From positions 2,711,391 through 2,775,390 of the forward strand of contig CM052354.1 in assembly GCA_028551475.1 (NCBI GenBank): a DNA stretch of 64,000 nt. The letters run 5' to 3'. Source of the stretch: Casuarina equisetifolia. Taxonomy: Eukaryota; Streptophyta; Magnoliopsida; Fagales; Casuarinaceae. The position numbers and the translations under genes are program-made. How positions within the stretch are numbered: position 1 is the stretch's first letter; every line of letters starts with the position of its first letter. The notes beneath the pieces were generated by a model. It was not told the DNA's origin. It did not search any database and worked only from the letters and a program-made list of their open reading frames with translations. This document shows positions 54,881 through 64,000 of the stretch, one piece after another.

Positions 54881-55480
54881 TATTTGGTCGACCAATGGAA
54901 GCCAAAGAGATTAATAAGCGGACTCAAGCAGAAAGCAGAGAGGATGTCTTTTTTTCTTTATGTTTCTGAACTTCCAGTGTTCCCTCGTCAAGCTTTTTTC
55001 ACATTGCTCTGGCTCAATAGCTTTTCGAATTGTTTGGGCTGGCCTTATGGACCACCGGTGTCATGTTCAAAGGAGAACCCAAACTCCAAATGTTCAGTCA
55101 TCAATTTCCGAAGCCCAGTACGCGGCCTCGTCTTCACTGACTGCATTTTCTTGCCAAAACAGCCTTCGATCATTATAACAAAGATTTTAACGTAAAGCCC
55201 TTACGGTCGTTTGTTACCAAAGTATGGTCTATGGCAGGTATGATGCAAGACCAAGGTACATGTTTTGTTATAATGCAACAAAAATTTGTGTAAAACCGCC
55301 AGAGAAGTCTTTGAGCCACTGTATGATAAAACGTTCTTGCCCCTGTGCTTCCGAATGTTTCACTTGACACTGGAGTTTGCTACAGATTCATGCCCGGTCT
55401 CAAGGATGTTTTCAGGTAGTTTTTAACATCTATTTCCGTATTAGTGGAAGCAAGTACTAAAAAACTGGGAACGCTATTGG
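54880..55480. repeat. Third copy of the 52.1-52.6 kb repeat
   Basis: It shares 'gaacttccagtgt', 'aagcccagtacrcggcctc', 'cagagaagtsyttsa' and 'cyggtctcaaggatgttttc' with 52,080-52,570 and, in part, 5700-5930. Confidence 0.7.
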
Positions 55481-56104
55481 ATGAGAACAAATCGTCCAAC
55501 CCAAGGCCCACGAAATCTCAGCCTACATTATCAAATTCAAGAGCTGCAAAAACATCAAAGCCCCACCACCCAACCACAACCCCCCCAGGAAGATGCCACT
55601 GCACAGACATCTTCCTTGAAGACAAAGACCTACAGGCAGTCTAAGCAATAAAGGCACTTGTTAAATAAGCTCTAGATTTTTTTCCTCTCTGGATTCTTCC
55701 ACTTGGATGTATATTCGGACGTATGAAAAGCAAAAATGATGAGTTTTCAAAATAAACAAAATCAATTTAATTTCTCCCTTCTCCAAATCCTCTCTTCCCA
55801 CTGTCGAAAGCATTTCTCCTTCAGCCCAGCCTCATCTTCTACCTCCAGCACCCACATTAGGCATCAGAATTCAAGGCCCCAGTTATGCCGTATAGAAAAC
55901 ACACTTTCTTTTCTTTGAGCCAGCCTTCTTTTACCCATTGTAGATGGAAACCTTCCTCCCCAACATGTATATGGAAATTTTGTTGAGATTTAATGCTTTT
56001 ACCTTTCTAGGTAACTTAGCAAAGATATTAATGTCATAAATGATGTTTATTTCAAAATATACCTAATCAAACTCGCATGATGGCAGATCACGAGCGGTCC
56101 GCCA
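55480..56104. other. No gene seen
   Basis: The plus strand has a short Pro/Thr/Ser-rich frame (to 55,644) of doubtful meaning; the remainder is AT-rich with no recognised feature. Confidence 0.4.
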
Positions 56105-56443
56105 TCAACGGCAGGCGTGAATTAAGGAGAGGAATGGGCTGGAGGGCTGTTGATGTTGCACTCCAGAACCCAATATACTCACAGCTCTTTGGTTCTCTGT
56201 ATGAAATTTAGCAGCGAAGACAATAGAAAACAGCATAGAGTGATTCAAACGATTGAACAATAGTTCAACTTCATAGAGTGCAACTAGTATAATAACTAAA
56301 ACAGCAAACCTAAGACGAATAGATTGTTTCCTTTCAATACAATAAACCGAAAGTAAAGTACTTATAGAACATAATAGTAAGCTCCCAATACAAGTAACCA
56401 ACAGGAAATCATCAACAAAAGCAATGGGACTAGCAGCACCCAT
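56105..56443 (-). CDS. Hypothetical small membrane protein
   Basis: A 112-codon minus-strand ORF beginning MGAASPIAFVDDFLLVTCIG. It contains two strongly hydrophobic stretches, about residues 9-33 and 43-60, separated by a basic segment (CIERKQSIRLR), as in a two-pass membrane protein. I do not recognise a family. It lies about 0.4 kb downstream of the ankyrin/PGG gene on the same strand and could be part of its 3' region or a degenerate piece of a related gene. There is no clear promoter, so it may not be a gene. Confidence 0.25.
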   Translation of the reverse strand: MGAASPIAFVDDFLLVTCIGSLLLCSISTLLSVYCIERKQSIRLRFAVLVIILVALYEVELLFNRLNHSMLFSIVFAAKFHTENQRAVSILGSGVQHQQPSSPFLSLIHACR

Positions 56444-56859
56444 GACTGCTCAGCTTCATCATCAATCGCAGTGTGAAAGAGCAAAACCCTAGCTTGTCTG
56501 AGTCGAGAGGTTTTCTCGGAACCAAATAGGAGAGAGCAGCATTTCAAACAGTTGAAGAAGCCACAGCCTTTGGATACGAACGCTGAATCTTTTAATCTCA
56601 GCCCTTCGTTATTAAACGCAATGTAGCATCATTACACTGTTAGACAGACTTTGACTAAGAGAAAGGAAGGGAGGGGAAAGGACGTGGATGGATTTCTGGA
56701 AAGAAGAGACAAACTGACGAACTGTGTGATAAAGAGGGGAGGCAAGAGGTGGTGGATATGATACAAAAAAAGAGAAATAGAAATAGAGGATTGGAGAAAG
56801 GTGGATGGCCGGTAAAGAGGGATTGTTTCGATGACTACGTGCGAAATAATCTGCGGAAC

Positions 56860-59250
56860 TCAAACCTGTGGAAGTCTAATTGATTCTCTCAATATCTTCC
56901 AAGTGGTTGGTATGAGTGGCGATAAAAAAGGATAAAAGAAAAAGATACAAACCACAGTAACAAGCCCCAGGAGCAATGGGTAAAAAACTTTTGGGGATAA
57001 AGCCTCAGCCCTTGGAAATTCGACGAGTACTGATAATATAAAACAGCCAATAATGCCACAAAGGGGTAAGATGCAATTCAAGCTGAGAATGTCTTTAGGA
57101 AGAAGGGAGCGGACTAGGCGAAATAAGAAGTAGAAAGACAAAACATTAAACACTATAAGCACAATGAAAGGGCCACGGCCCATGACTGCCGTCCCAGCAC
57201 GGTGAGAATTGTCTGGCCAAGTTCCTCCGGGGGGAGTGAGTACTGTCTGGAAGTTGAGTGTAATAAGCAGTGCAACAACCACCAGCAAATTGTTACGAGT
57301 TTCTTCCTTGAGTGGCTCAGTAGGAAGTTTATTTTGAATACTTTGACGATGTAGAAACTGTACAATCTTGCGGATAATCTCCTGCCAATTACAAATCAAT
57401 CTTGCTAAATCATGATTGTTGCCAATAGTTTGTAAGTATATAGTATATTGTGTAATATATGTATAATATGACATACGTATTAGATATATGTATACATATA
57501 TATATACACATATATGTGTGTGTCTGTATAATACACATGCATACACAATTACAAATAATATATATGGTATAAACATTTAATTATATATCACATGCATAAT
57601 TGATATATATGTTCTTTTACAAGTTGATATTATTTATTTCTAGGAGAACTATTGTTACTTGTCTTTTAGCAAAATTGCATGTTGTACATATTGATATTAT
57701 GATTAAAGCTAGTTGCAAATTGGTTAATCTAATCAAGTTATAGATAGTAAAAAAAGAATGATAACCTGAATGACGATATGTATGTATTTGGTGTATTCAT
57801 AATCAGTAAGTTTTATACATGTGATATGCTAAAGAGAATATTTAGGTATACTACACACACATATATACTATACAAATTAAATTAGGAAAAAAAATTTTAA
57901 ATGTTGCTTTGAATTTTTGTTATAGTTCTCTTCAAAAGTTAAATTCTTACTTGTAGTTCACATGAATCGACTAATTTTCATGAGATATAAGGAAAACTTT
58001 TAATTTTCTTTTATGGTTAACGTAATTTTAAATTATAGTAAAGTCAGAGTAAAGTCATCTATCCCTATATCACTAATATTTTTTCAGCAAGAACTCAATT
58101 GTTGTCCATAATTTTGTTTGGTTTTATATATATTAGCGCAAACATATGCTGCTTCTCGATAGTTTGTTGATTTTTAGTGACTGTTTATTTATCTCTATTC
58201 ATTCTGATGTTTAGTTATCAAAAAGTCATGAAGGTTGTTGGAAAGAAAAAGGGGATGAATTTCACGCAAAACATACTATGGAGCAAATATAATCCCAATG
58301 AAGAAAAACAAAATTAGCATATGAAAGGGAAGATTTGAGTATCAGCTCGAGTAGTTCATATATAATTTCATGCTTATGAAGACAATTTTCGGATAGAATT
58401 TAAGCAAAGATTTTTTGCGATATCGGATAAGTTCATTTGCTTTAAGAGCTAAAGGCCAATATTTTGTAGTGGTGAGACCTTATAACAACCTATTTCACAA
58501 GTAGACAGGCCTCCATCAAGTAAATTCTATTTAGGTAGTTCTTTTTTTTTTCATTGGAAAAAATAAGTTAAGAGAACTTGCCTGGAATCCATCTTCCCGT
58601 TCTGCAACTTCTACGATAGTGCAACGATTTTCATCGTGGAACTTTAGAATTTGTGTTTCTGAAGACTCAATAATCCTATCCAACAACACGCGAAAAGCGA
58701 CAGAATTTCTTCTTTTAAAGGCAACATGTAAAACAGTTTCATCTTCACTTGTTGTATCAAAAATAGACTCTAGATTTACTTCTAAAAGGTCATTCAAAAG
58801 CTCATTATCTTCCAGACAAATTGCATGATGCAAAGGAGTCAAACCCTTCCTTGCTTTAACACGAACAAGAGCCTTATCAAACTTAGCTAAATGGAGCACT
58901 ACCTTGTGTAGTCTACCTCGCAAAGAAGAGCTATCGTTGCTTGTTGATTCCTGCAAAGAACTTTTAAAATTGCGTCTGCCCTCTAAAACAAGATGTAGAG
59001 GGGTCAAACCTTTTCGATTCCGCTTCCAAGCAAGTGTTGGCTTTAACATTAAGATCTCTAAGACAAATGATGCGTGACCAGCAAATGCAGCAGTATGTAG
59101 TGGTGTTTCCGCAAATGGAGCACTTTCGAACTCCTCCAAAATATGCGGATACCCATCTATCAAATGATACAACTTGTCAACATTTCCACCCCTACCAGCT
59201 TCCAAACACTCATCAAATATGTCATGTGGAATAGTCGGTCCTTGCATCAT
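56860..59250 (-). CDS. Ankyrin-repeat protein with PGG membrane domain
   Basis: Two exons. Exon 1 (59,250-58,582) encodes ankyrin repeats: ETPLHTAAFAGHASFVLEIL, KGLTPLHLVLEGRRN, KGLTPLHHAICLEDNELLND and ETVLHVAFKRRNSVAFRVLL. Exon 2 (57,381-56,860) begins EIIRKIVQFL and carries the PGG domain (NFQTVLTPPGGTWPD...HRAGTAVMG) and about four hydrophobic helices. The 1199-bp intron has a GC donor (CAG|gcaagt) and an AG acceptor (ttggcag), phase 0. The ORF extends to an ATG at 59,352, but a TATA box ends only 6 bp before it, so I start at Met 35 (59,250), giving 396 residues. Family members (ITN1/ACD6-like) are membrane proteins linked to salt or immune signalling. The role here is inferred from family only. 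Confidence 0.88.
57470..57545. repeat. TA/GT-rich simple repeat in the intron
   Basis: Alternating atatat/acacat/gtgtgt runs inside the ankyrin/PGG gene intron, a likely length-variable microsatellite. Confidence 0.8.
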
Positions 59251-59357
59251 AAAGTTAAGAGGTAATGCCTTCAAAGTTATTTTCGGTGAGGCTGCGAAGA
59301 AGTTTGGAAGTGAGGCTACGGAGTAGTATGCGCAATTCAAGCTATTGGGCATAGTCC

Positions 59358-59363
59358 TTTTAT
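59358..59363 (-). promoter_or_regulatory. TATA box of the ankyrin/PGG gene
   Basis: TTTATAAAAGG on the minus strand. It is 6 bp before the ATG at 59,352 and about 110 bp before the ATG at 59,250. The normal 25-35 bp spacing to the transcript start makes the second ATG the likely initiator. Confidence 0.6.
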
Positions 59364-60387
59364 AAAGGTTGATCGTACGTGAAGGGACGTGGGGTGTAAA
59401 AGTATGCGCGCGTCATGTACCTTTTTTTACAAACAATGAGGCCTGAAAACGTTTGGTGCTTTTGAGGTGCTGTCGTCTTAGGTGGGATTTGACCCCGAAG
59501 ATATCTGGTGCATAAACTTGTTTCCTTGCTTGGCGTGATAATCTTTCGCAAATTTGTTCAATTATTGAACAGACAGCCACGTTGAGGGAAACTCGGTCTT
59601 GTCTTTTTATTTTTTTCTTTTTCAGGGTTTTAACGTGCCAGAACGGATACCAACGCTGTTTGGTCTTTTTCTAGATTGTTCACCCTTCTTACGAACTATG
59701 GCAAGAGACTAACCACAATCGCAACGAGACATGTATGTGCAATCCTCTATATTATTTTAATTTTGTTTAAATATAAAAACTTATATTTTTGTCTTTAGTT
59801 GACTTTTAAGTAGAAATGAGTTTTACAATATGATATTAAAATCAAAATTAAGGAAACGACACATCACGACCGTTGGGACATCGGGAAAATATTGCCCTCG
59901 ATGTTTGGTCTCCACTTTTTATCTTCCTTCTTTGACTTTTTCATAGGTTTAACATATTATCTTAAATATTAAAAGACTAATGCATCATAATTGAGTGAAA
60001 GATTTTGATAAATAAGTCATCAAGTAAATTAGTTGAGAATAATAAGTAATTTATTTACTGTCTTTTTATTTTGTAAAAATTACTTAAAATTAGTCGGTTA
60101 AGTGCTTGTGCGGATTTGGCTGTTTAAACCAAAATATTAAAAAAAAAAAAGAAAGCTGAAATGAATTAAAGCTCCATTAACCGTTGCCAATTGTATCGTT
60201 GTCGTGTTTTAGCAAGTTTTGCCCATGTAATTTTTTTGGTTCATACTGTAAAGGTGACTTGGATCTGTCGCTTAATTAATGAGTTAAGTGATGAGTTTAT
60301 AGGAATTCCAATCATAAAGCATGATTGACCCCACTTGTGTAAATTAAGTGCATATGTTGTAATATATATAAAATCCACCCTACTCTA
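59364..60387. other. Intergenic upstream of the ankyrin/PGG gene
   Basis: AT-rich, with short pieces of dispersed repeats (59,600-59,720; 59,860-59,960). I see no gene. Confidence 0.5.
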
Positions 60388-60750
60388 GAGCCAATGTCGT
60401 AGAAGAATGCAAGGCCTAACACATGATAAAAGTATAGTTAGTCAGAGTGTGTTGTCATTATTGATTGTGTGGAGTCTCCATTTTCCACATCCGAAGCTTT
60501 TACATCAGAGCCAATGAGGCAGAAGAATTCAAAGATCAGCATATGCTAAAAGCATGGTGAGCCCAGAGCGCATTGTCAGTATTGGTTGTATTGAGTATCC
60601 ATTTTCCTTGTCAAAGCTTTTACATCAGAGCCAATGGTGCAGAAAAATTCAAAGCTCAACACATGCTAAAAGCATGGTAAGCCTAGAGCGCGCGTTTTCA
60701 GTATTGATTGCGTTGAATCTCCATCTTTCTTGTTGGATTTTTTCACCATT
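60388..60750. repeat. Three 120-bp tandem repeats
   Basis: GAGCCAATG starts at 60,388, 60,508 and 60,628, exactly 120 bp apart. Each unit contains 'cayatgmtaaaagyatrgt', 'gtcagtattg' and 'gagt.tccattttcc'. Single diverged units occur at 24,500-24,600 and 61,440-61,600. The ORF at 60,554-60,775 is inside the array. Confidence 0.92.
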
Positions 60751-62985
60751 TGGGTACAAAATCTTGGTCGAATAGTGTAGATATACAGTTATCTACAGTG
60801 TTACGCTATTAAGAAAAATTTATCATGAAATCAGTGTGTCGGCACAGAAGTCTTCTACAAAAAACAAGGTTCTTTGAATAAAATTTAAATATAAAAAAGA
60901 TTTTTTAATCTTAAAACTAATTTTTTGGTCGGACCTAATCCAATTTGAATGTACTTACTTCATGCACCTTTAAGCTCAATTTGTTTAATGTGTGGAAAAG
61001 TGTGTAAAAATGTGTGCAAGATAAAAATTTCATATAAAACAATCTTAAAATAAAACTTAAATGAAAAAAGACCCTATAATCTTAAAATTAATTTTTAAGT
61101 TAAAATTTAAACTTTTTAAAAAACTTTATACATAATAAATATTTTTTGATTATTTTTTTAAATTTAAATATAAACTTTGTAATATAATGTTAGAGTTTAA
61201 TCTTTTTAAGTACTCTTACTTGTACGAGTAAGTTGAAATTTTATGGAGCAAAACTAACTTTTAAAGTTTGTCTGAATTGAAATTATTGAATTAAGAGAGT
61301 GCCAAATGATCGAAACGAATTAAAGCTCACCATTTATTGACCATTGACACTTGTATTGTTGTCGTGTTTTTGTCAGTTTCGTACTTGTAACTTTTTTGGT
61401 TCACACGGCAAAGCCATCCTCCTACCCCAGCTTTTTCCCGAGAGTCAAGTCAATGGCACAAAGAATCTAAAAGCCCAGCACATGATAAGAGCATTGTGAG
61501 CACAGAGTGCATTGTCAGTAATTAATTTTCACCACCACCAAAGAGCCAAGAATGCATGGTGAGCAGAGCACCTGTCAGTAATGATTGTACAATGCACGCT
61601 AGAATCCTTGTGCCGAGACCTACTATGGCAAATACACGGCTTTGACTCCCATAGCTTGGACAATAGACAAGGACTTCTTTTATAAACCTTATTGTTAAAA
61701 ATAGGTTACTTTAGGAAAAAGAACCTCCTTTACTTTTTATTTGTATTTTGACTTTTTTAAAGATGAAAATTGTAATTTTGTACTATTTTGAAGAAAAGAA
61801 TCATTCACTTATTGATTAGTGGCATTTTATATCATCACAACTTAAAGTTGATGTTTATTGTAATTTTGAAGAACTCGTTCTTAACATATAAACTACTTAG
61901 TCATGGCGAGGAATTCTCTAAGTTGTGTTATTTACTAGAGAATTCCTACTAATTGAAAGTTTATCCAATTGCTCCAATCTTAGACCTCCTATTGCTAAAT
62001 TTGGAGCCAACTCCAAACCTTTCTCTTTGAAGTCACGTCTCAAACAAGACTTGAACCAGGATAAAAGCAATAAATCTGTCCCCGGAAAAGGCATGCCATG
62101 TATAATGCAAAAAACGCACCTTCCCTGTAAGCTTCAAGCACCATCAATAGCCAAAACATCGTCTTTTTTGAGAGGCCCCAGACACTAACGCAGAAAGCAG
62201 GGACAGAGTTGGTGGCTTTATTGGTCCTGGGTCATTGTTTTCTTTCTTTGGCGATTTGGGACTCATGAGCCGTTTCCCATTGCTTTCGTTCAAGTGCTGT
62301 GCAGACTATACGTTCTGCTTTAACATACATTCAATAGGCAGAACTTATAGCATGGGTGATACTTGATGGGAAATTAATAAAAAAAAAAAGGGTAGCCGCA
62401 ATGGCTAAAATGTGTCATACGAATTAAATGTTATGACAAAATATGACCATCACTATAAGGACTTCTTAAGGGATACTAATAGAGAGCCATAATGCGGGAA
62501 CTTGGTCTTGTCATTTTATTTTTTCTTTTCATATAATTGATTTAAAATAATATGAAAAGTATTTTATTTTATATAAATCTTGTTTAAGAATTATTTTAAT
62601 AAAAAACATCTTACCATTGAATTGAATTTAGGTATGATTGAGTTTTCTAGCATAATTCTAGAATTCACGTTTAAGTGCCATGTCTTTTTATTTATGAGTA
62701 AATATTATTATATTAATTTTAAAAAAATAAAGTATGTAAAAATAGTGTGATAAAAATACTATATAATTGAGATAAGAACTACTATATTCAATATGATATA
62801 ATATGACAATTAAGTGATGGAGAACAACAAAAAAAAAAAAAAACAAGAAGACAGTTCTTTAATAAAACATCATTTTTAGGAGGGACATGAGTTAAGCACA
62901 CATTAAGTTATAACTTTGAATTGTAAGAATAAGATTTAGAAGATATGACTTTTTTTACCACATGTTCGGACCCACGAATGCGACC
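60751..62985. other. Intergenic, repeats only
   Basis: 61,440-61,600 holds a diverged 120-bp-family unit, 61,670-61,945 duplicates 24,600-24,900, and 62,200-62,285 duplicates 27,770-27,850. The rest is AT-rich. The ORF at 61,925-62,188 has no recognised domain. Confidence 0.55.
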
Positions 62986-64000
62986 ACATCACATCCGCCA
63001 CGTTCAATGAAAGGATTGGATGGTGAGTGGAGAGCGACAAAAATATTGTGGGTTATGATAGTCTTGAGTCTTCGCATTTTTTGTTGAGATTTAGATGTGT
63101 TTATTTTCATAATATTCTTATTTGTTATGTTCCCTGCTATATATTTCTATATAATAAATTGATTTTTAGGAAAGAAAAAAGGAGATCTTTTATAAATACA
63201 AACAAATCTGCAAAAGTCTTGATAGATAACTCACGTAGTGAAACTTTCGTCGAACAGTAGCAAACACGGTGCTGGACTTGTATCTTTTAAAGTGGAAGGA
63301 CGAGATGTTGCAATCCATAGTTGAAATTTCGGGCTTGTTTTTGTTTTCTTCCGCGACGATAGCTGCGGTAACAGCTCGCAGAACAAACCCCATTCTCTTT
63401 TTCTTATTTGCATGTAATATATAGGCATAAAAGATCAATCTTATTTCTAACTCCATAGGTACGCCTTTGACCCAAATGGAAACATTCAATCTGTCCTCTT
63501 GTATGAATCTTGAGCTGGTACTGGAAAATAAATATGGCACTCCATCATACCCTGCGACGATTGAACAAAAAGGAATCCAAAAGACAGCTCACATACAATG
63601 CTTTCCTTTGTTCGGTGCACAAAAAGCCACAAATTTTTGACAGCAATATTGGTCTGGTCCTTGCATTCTTTCTTTAGATTTTTCAGACTTCCAACTGTCA
63701 TATATTGGTTTAATTGAATAGTATCACACAAGACAGTAGAGAAGCCAAAACCAGGATAGAGAATCTAAGGTGCGTCGATTTCCATGTGTAACGGAAGACT
63801 AGTATTCACATTGTATCGGTGGTACATCACGAAAGTGTTTCCTTTTTTGGTCTAGTCTAGACTTTTTATCTTCTTCCTTCAAATTTTTGGTACGTCCAAT
63901 TCCTATTCACTATCCATACTTTCTAAACTGTCTTGGTTCAAGACTTTTAGACCAGACAGGCCACGAGGAAAGGAATCCAACACCAACCATTCGTGATAAG
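62986..64000. repeat. Dispersed repeat block matching 39.0-40.7 kb
   Basis: Uninterrupted counterpart of 39,000-39,320 plus 40,005-40,740; it runs off the window end. It shows the pre-insertion arrangement of the 39,329 element, minus a small deletion. Confidence 0.78.

Noticed and set aside
56612-56863. 83-codon ORF overlapping the end of the ankyrin/PGG gene
   Set aside because: Starts at the PGG gene's stop in another frame; low-complexity, probably its 3' UTR.
1-64000. CRISPR arrays, operons, bacterial-type promoters or ribosome binding sites
   Set aside because: None found; the regular arrays present (142 bp, 120 bp) have no spacers, and the window is plant nuclear DNA.

Overview
This is a nuclear segment of a eudicot plant genome, probably a woody species, though I cannot name it from sequence alone. 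The evidence is: AT-rich intergenic DNA with long dispersed duplications; several CC-NB-ARC-LRR (CNL, RGA-like) resistance-gene homologues; a plant ankyrin/PGG membrane-protein gene; a fragment of a plant vacuolar sorting receptor gene; and a gypsy-type LTR element with a tRNA-Asp primer site. There are no operons, CRISPR arrays or bacterial features.

Layout. 1-5.95 kb is almost entirely local repeats: a 1.69-kb tandem duplication, then about 430-bp related units, one of which has expanded into a 142-bp-period array. 5.95-6.8 kb (-) is a decayed CNL. 7.2-7.4 kb (-) is one exon of a vacuolar sorting receptor. 9.7-14.7 kb is duplicated non-coding DNA with an RPM1-like coiled-coil relic (+). 15.2-18.4 kb is 3' flanking DNA of the next CNL, itself duplicated and carrying a solo-LTR-like insert. 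18.4-24.1 kb (-) is a CNL pseudogene with an intact NB-ARC. It lacks its CC domain and is split by a 2.9-kb LTR element. 24.1-31.0 kb is intergenic. 31.0-35.5 kb (-) holds the only intact CNL, a 1094-codon ORF followed by two more in-frame LRR modules made by tandem duplication of its own 3' end. 36.6-40.7 kb repeats blocks seen at 12.4-14.7 kb and 63.0-64.0 kb. 43.1 kb (+) and 51.2 kb (+) are two more RPM1-like CC relics. 45.1-47.1 kb (-) is a CNL pseudogene lacking its N-terminal half. 47.3-47.8 kb (-) contains unidentified exon-like pieces. 48.0 kb (+) is an RGA-type CC relic. 49.0-49.5 kb (-) is a LINE 3' end. 56.9-59.25 kb (-) is a two-exon ankyrin/PGG gene that looks functional. 59.4-64 kb is intergenic repeats, including a 3 x 120-bp tandem array.

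How it fits together. All four RGA-type CNL bodies lie on the minus strand and share 3' flanking DNA, so they arose by local tandem duplication followed by decay (CC loss, nonsense codons, frameshifts, transposon insertion). A second, unrelated CNL class (RPM1-like) survives only as CC stubs on the plus strand. Only two genes look able to make full-length proteins: the CNL at 32,244-35,528 and the ankyrin/PGG gene.

The most interesting structure is the 3' end of the intact CNL. Tandem units of about 0.62-0.66 kb have turned former LRR coding sequence into what look like introns, with splice sites drawn from coding DNA. This could give proteins of 1094, 1191 or 1295 residues. All comparisons were made by eye within the window; no database search or expression data was available.
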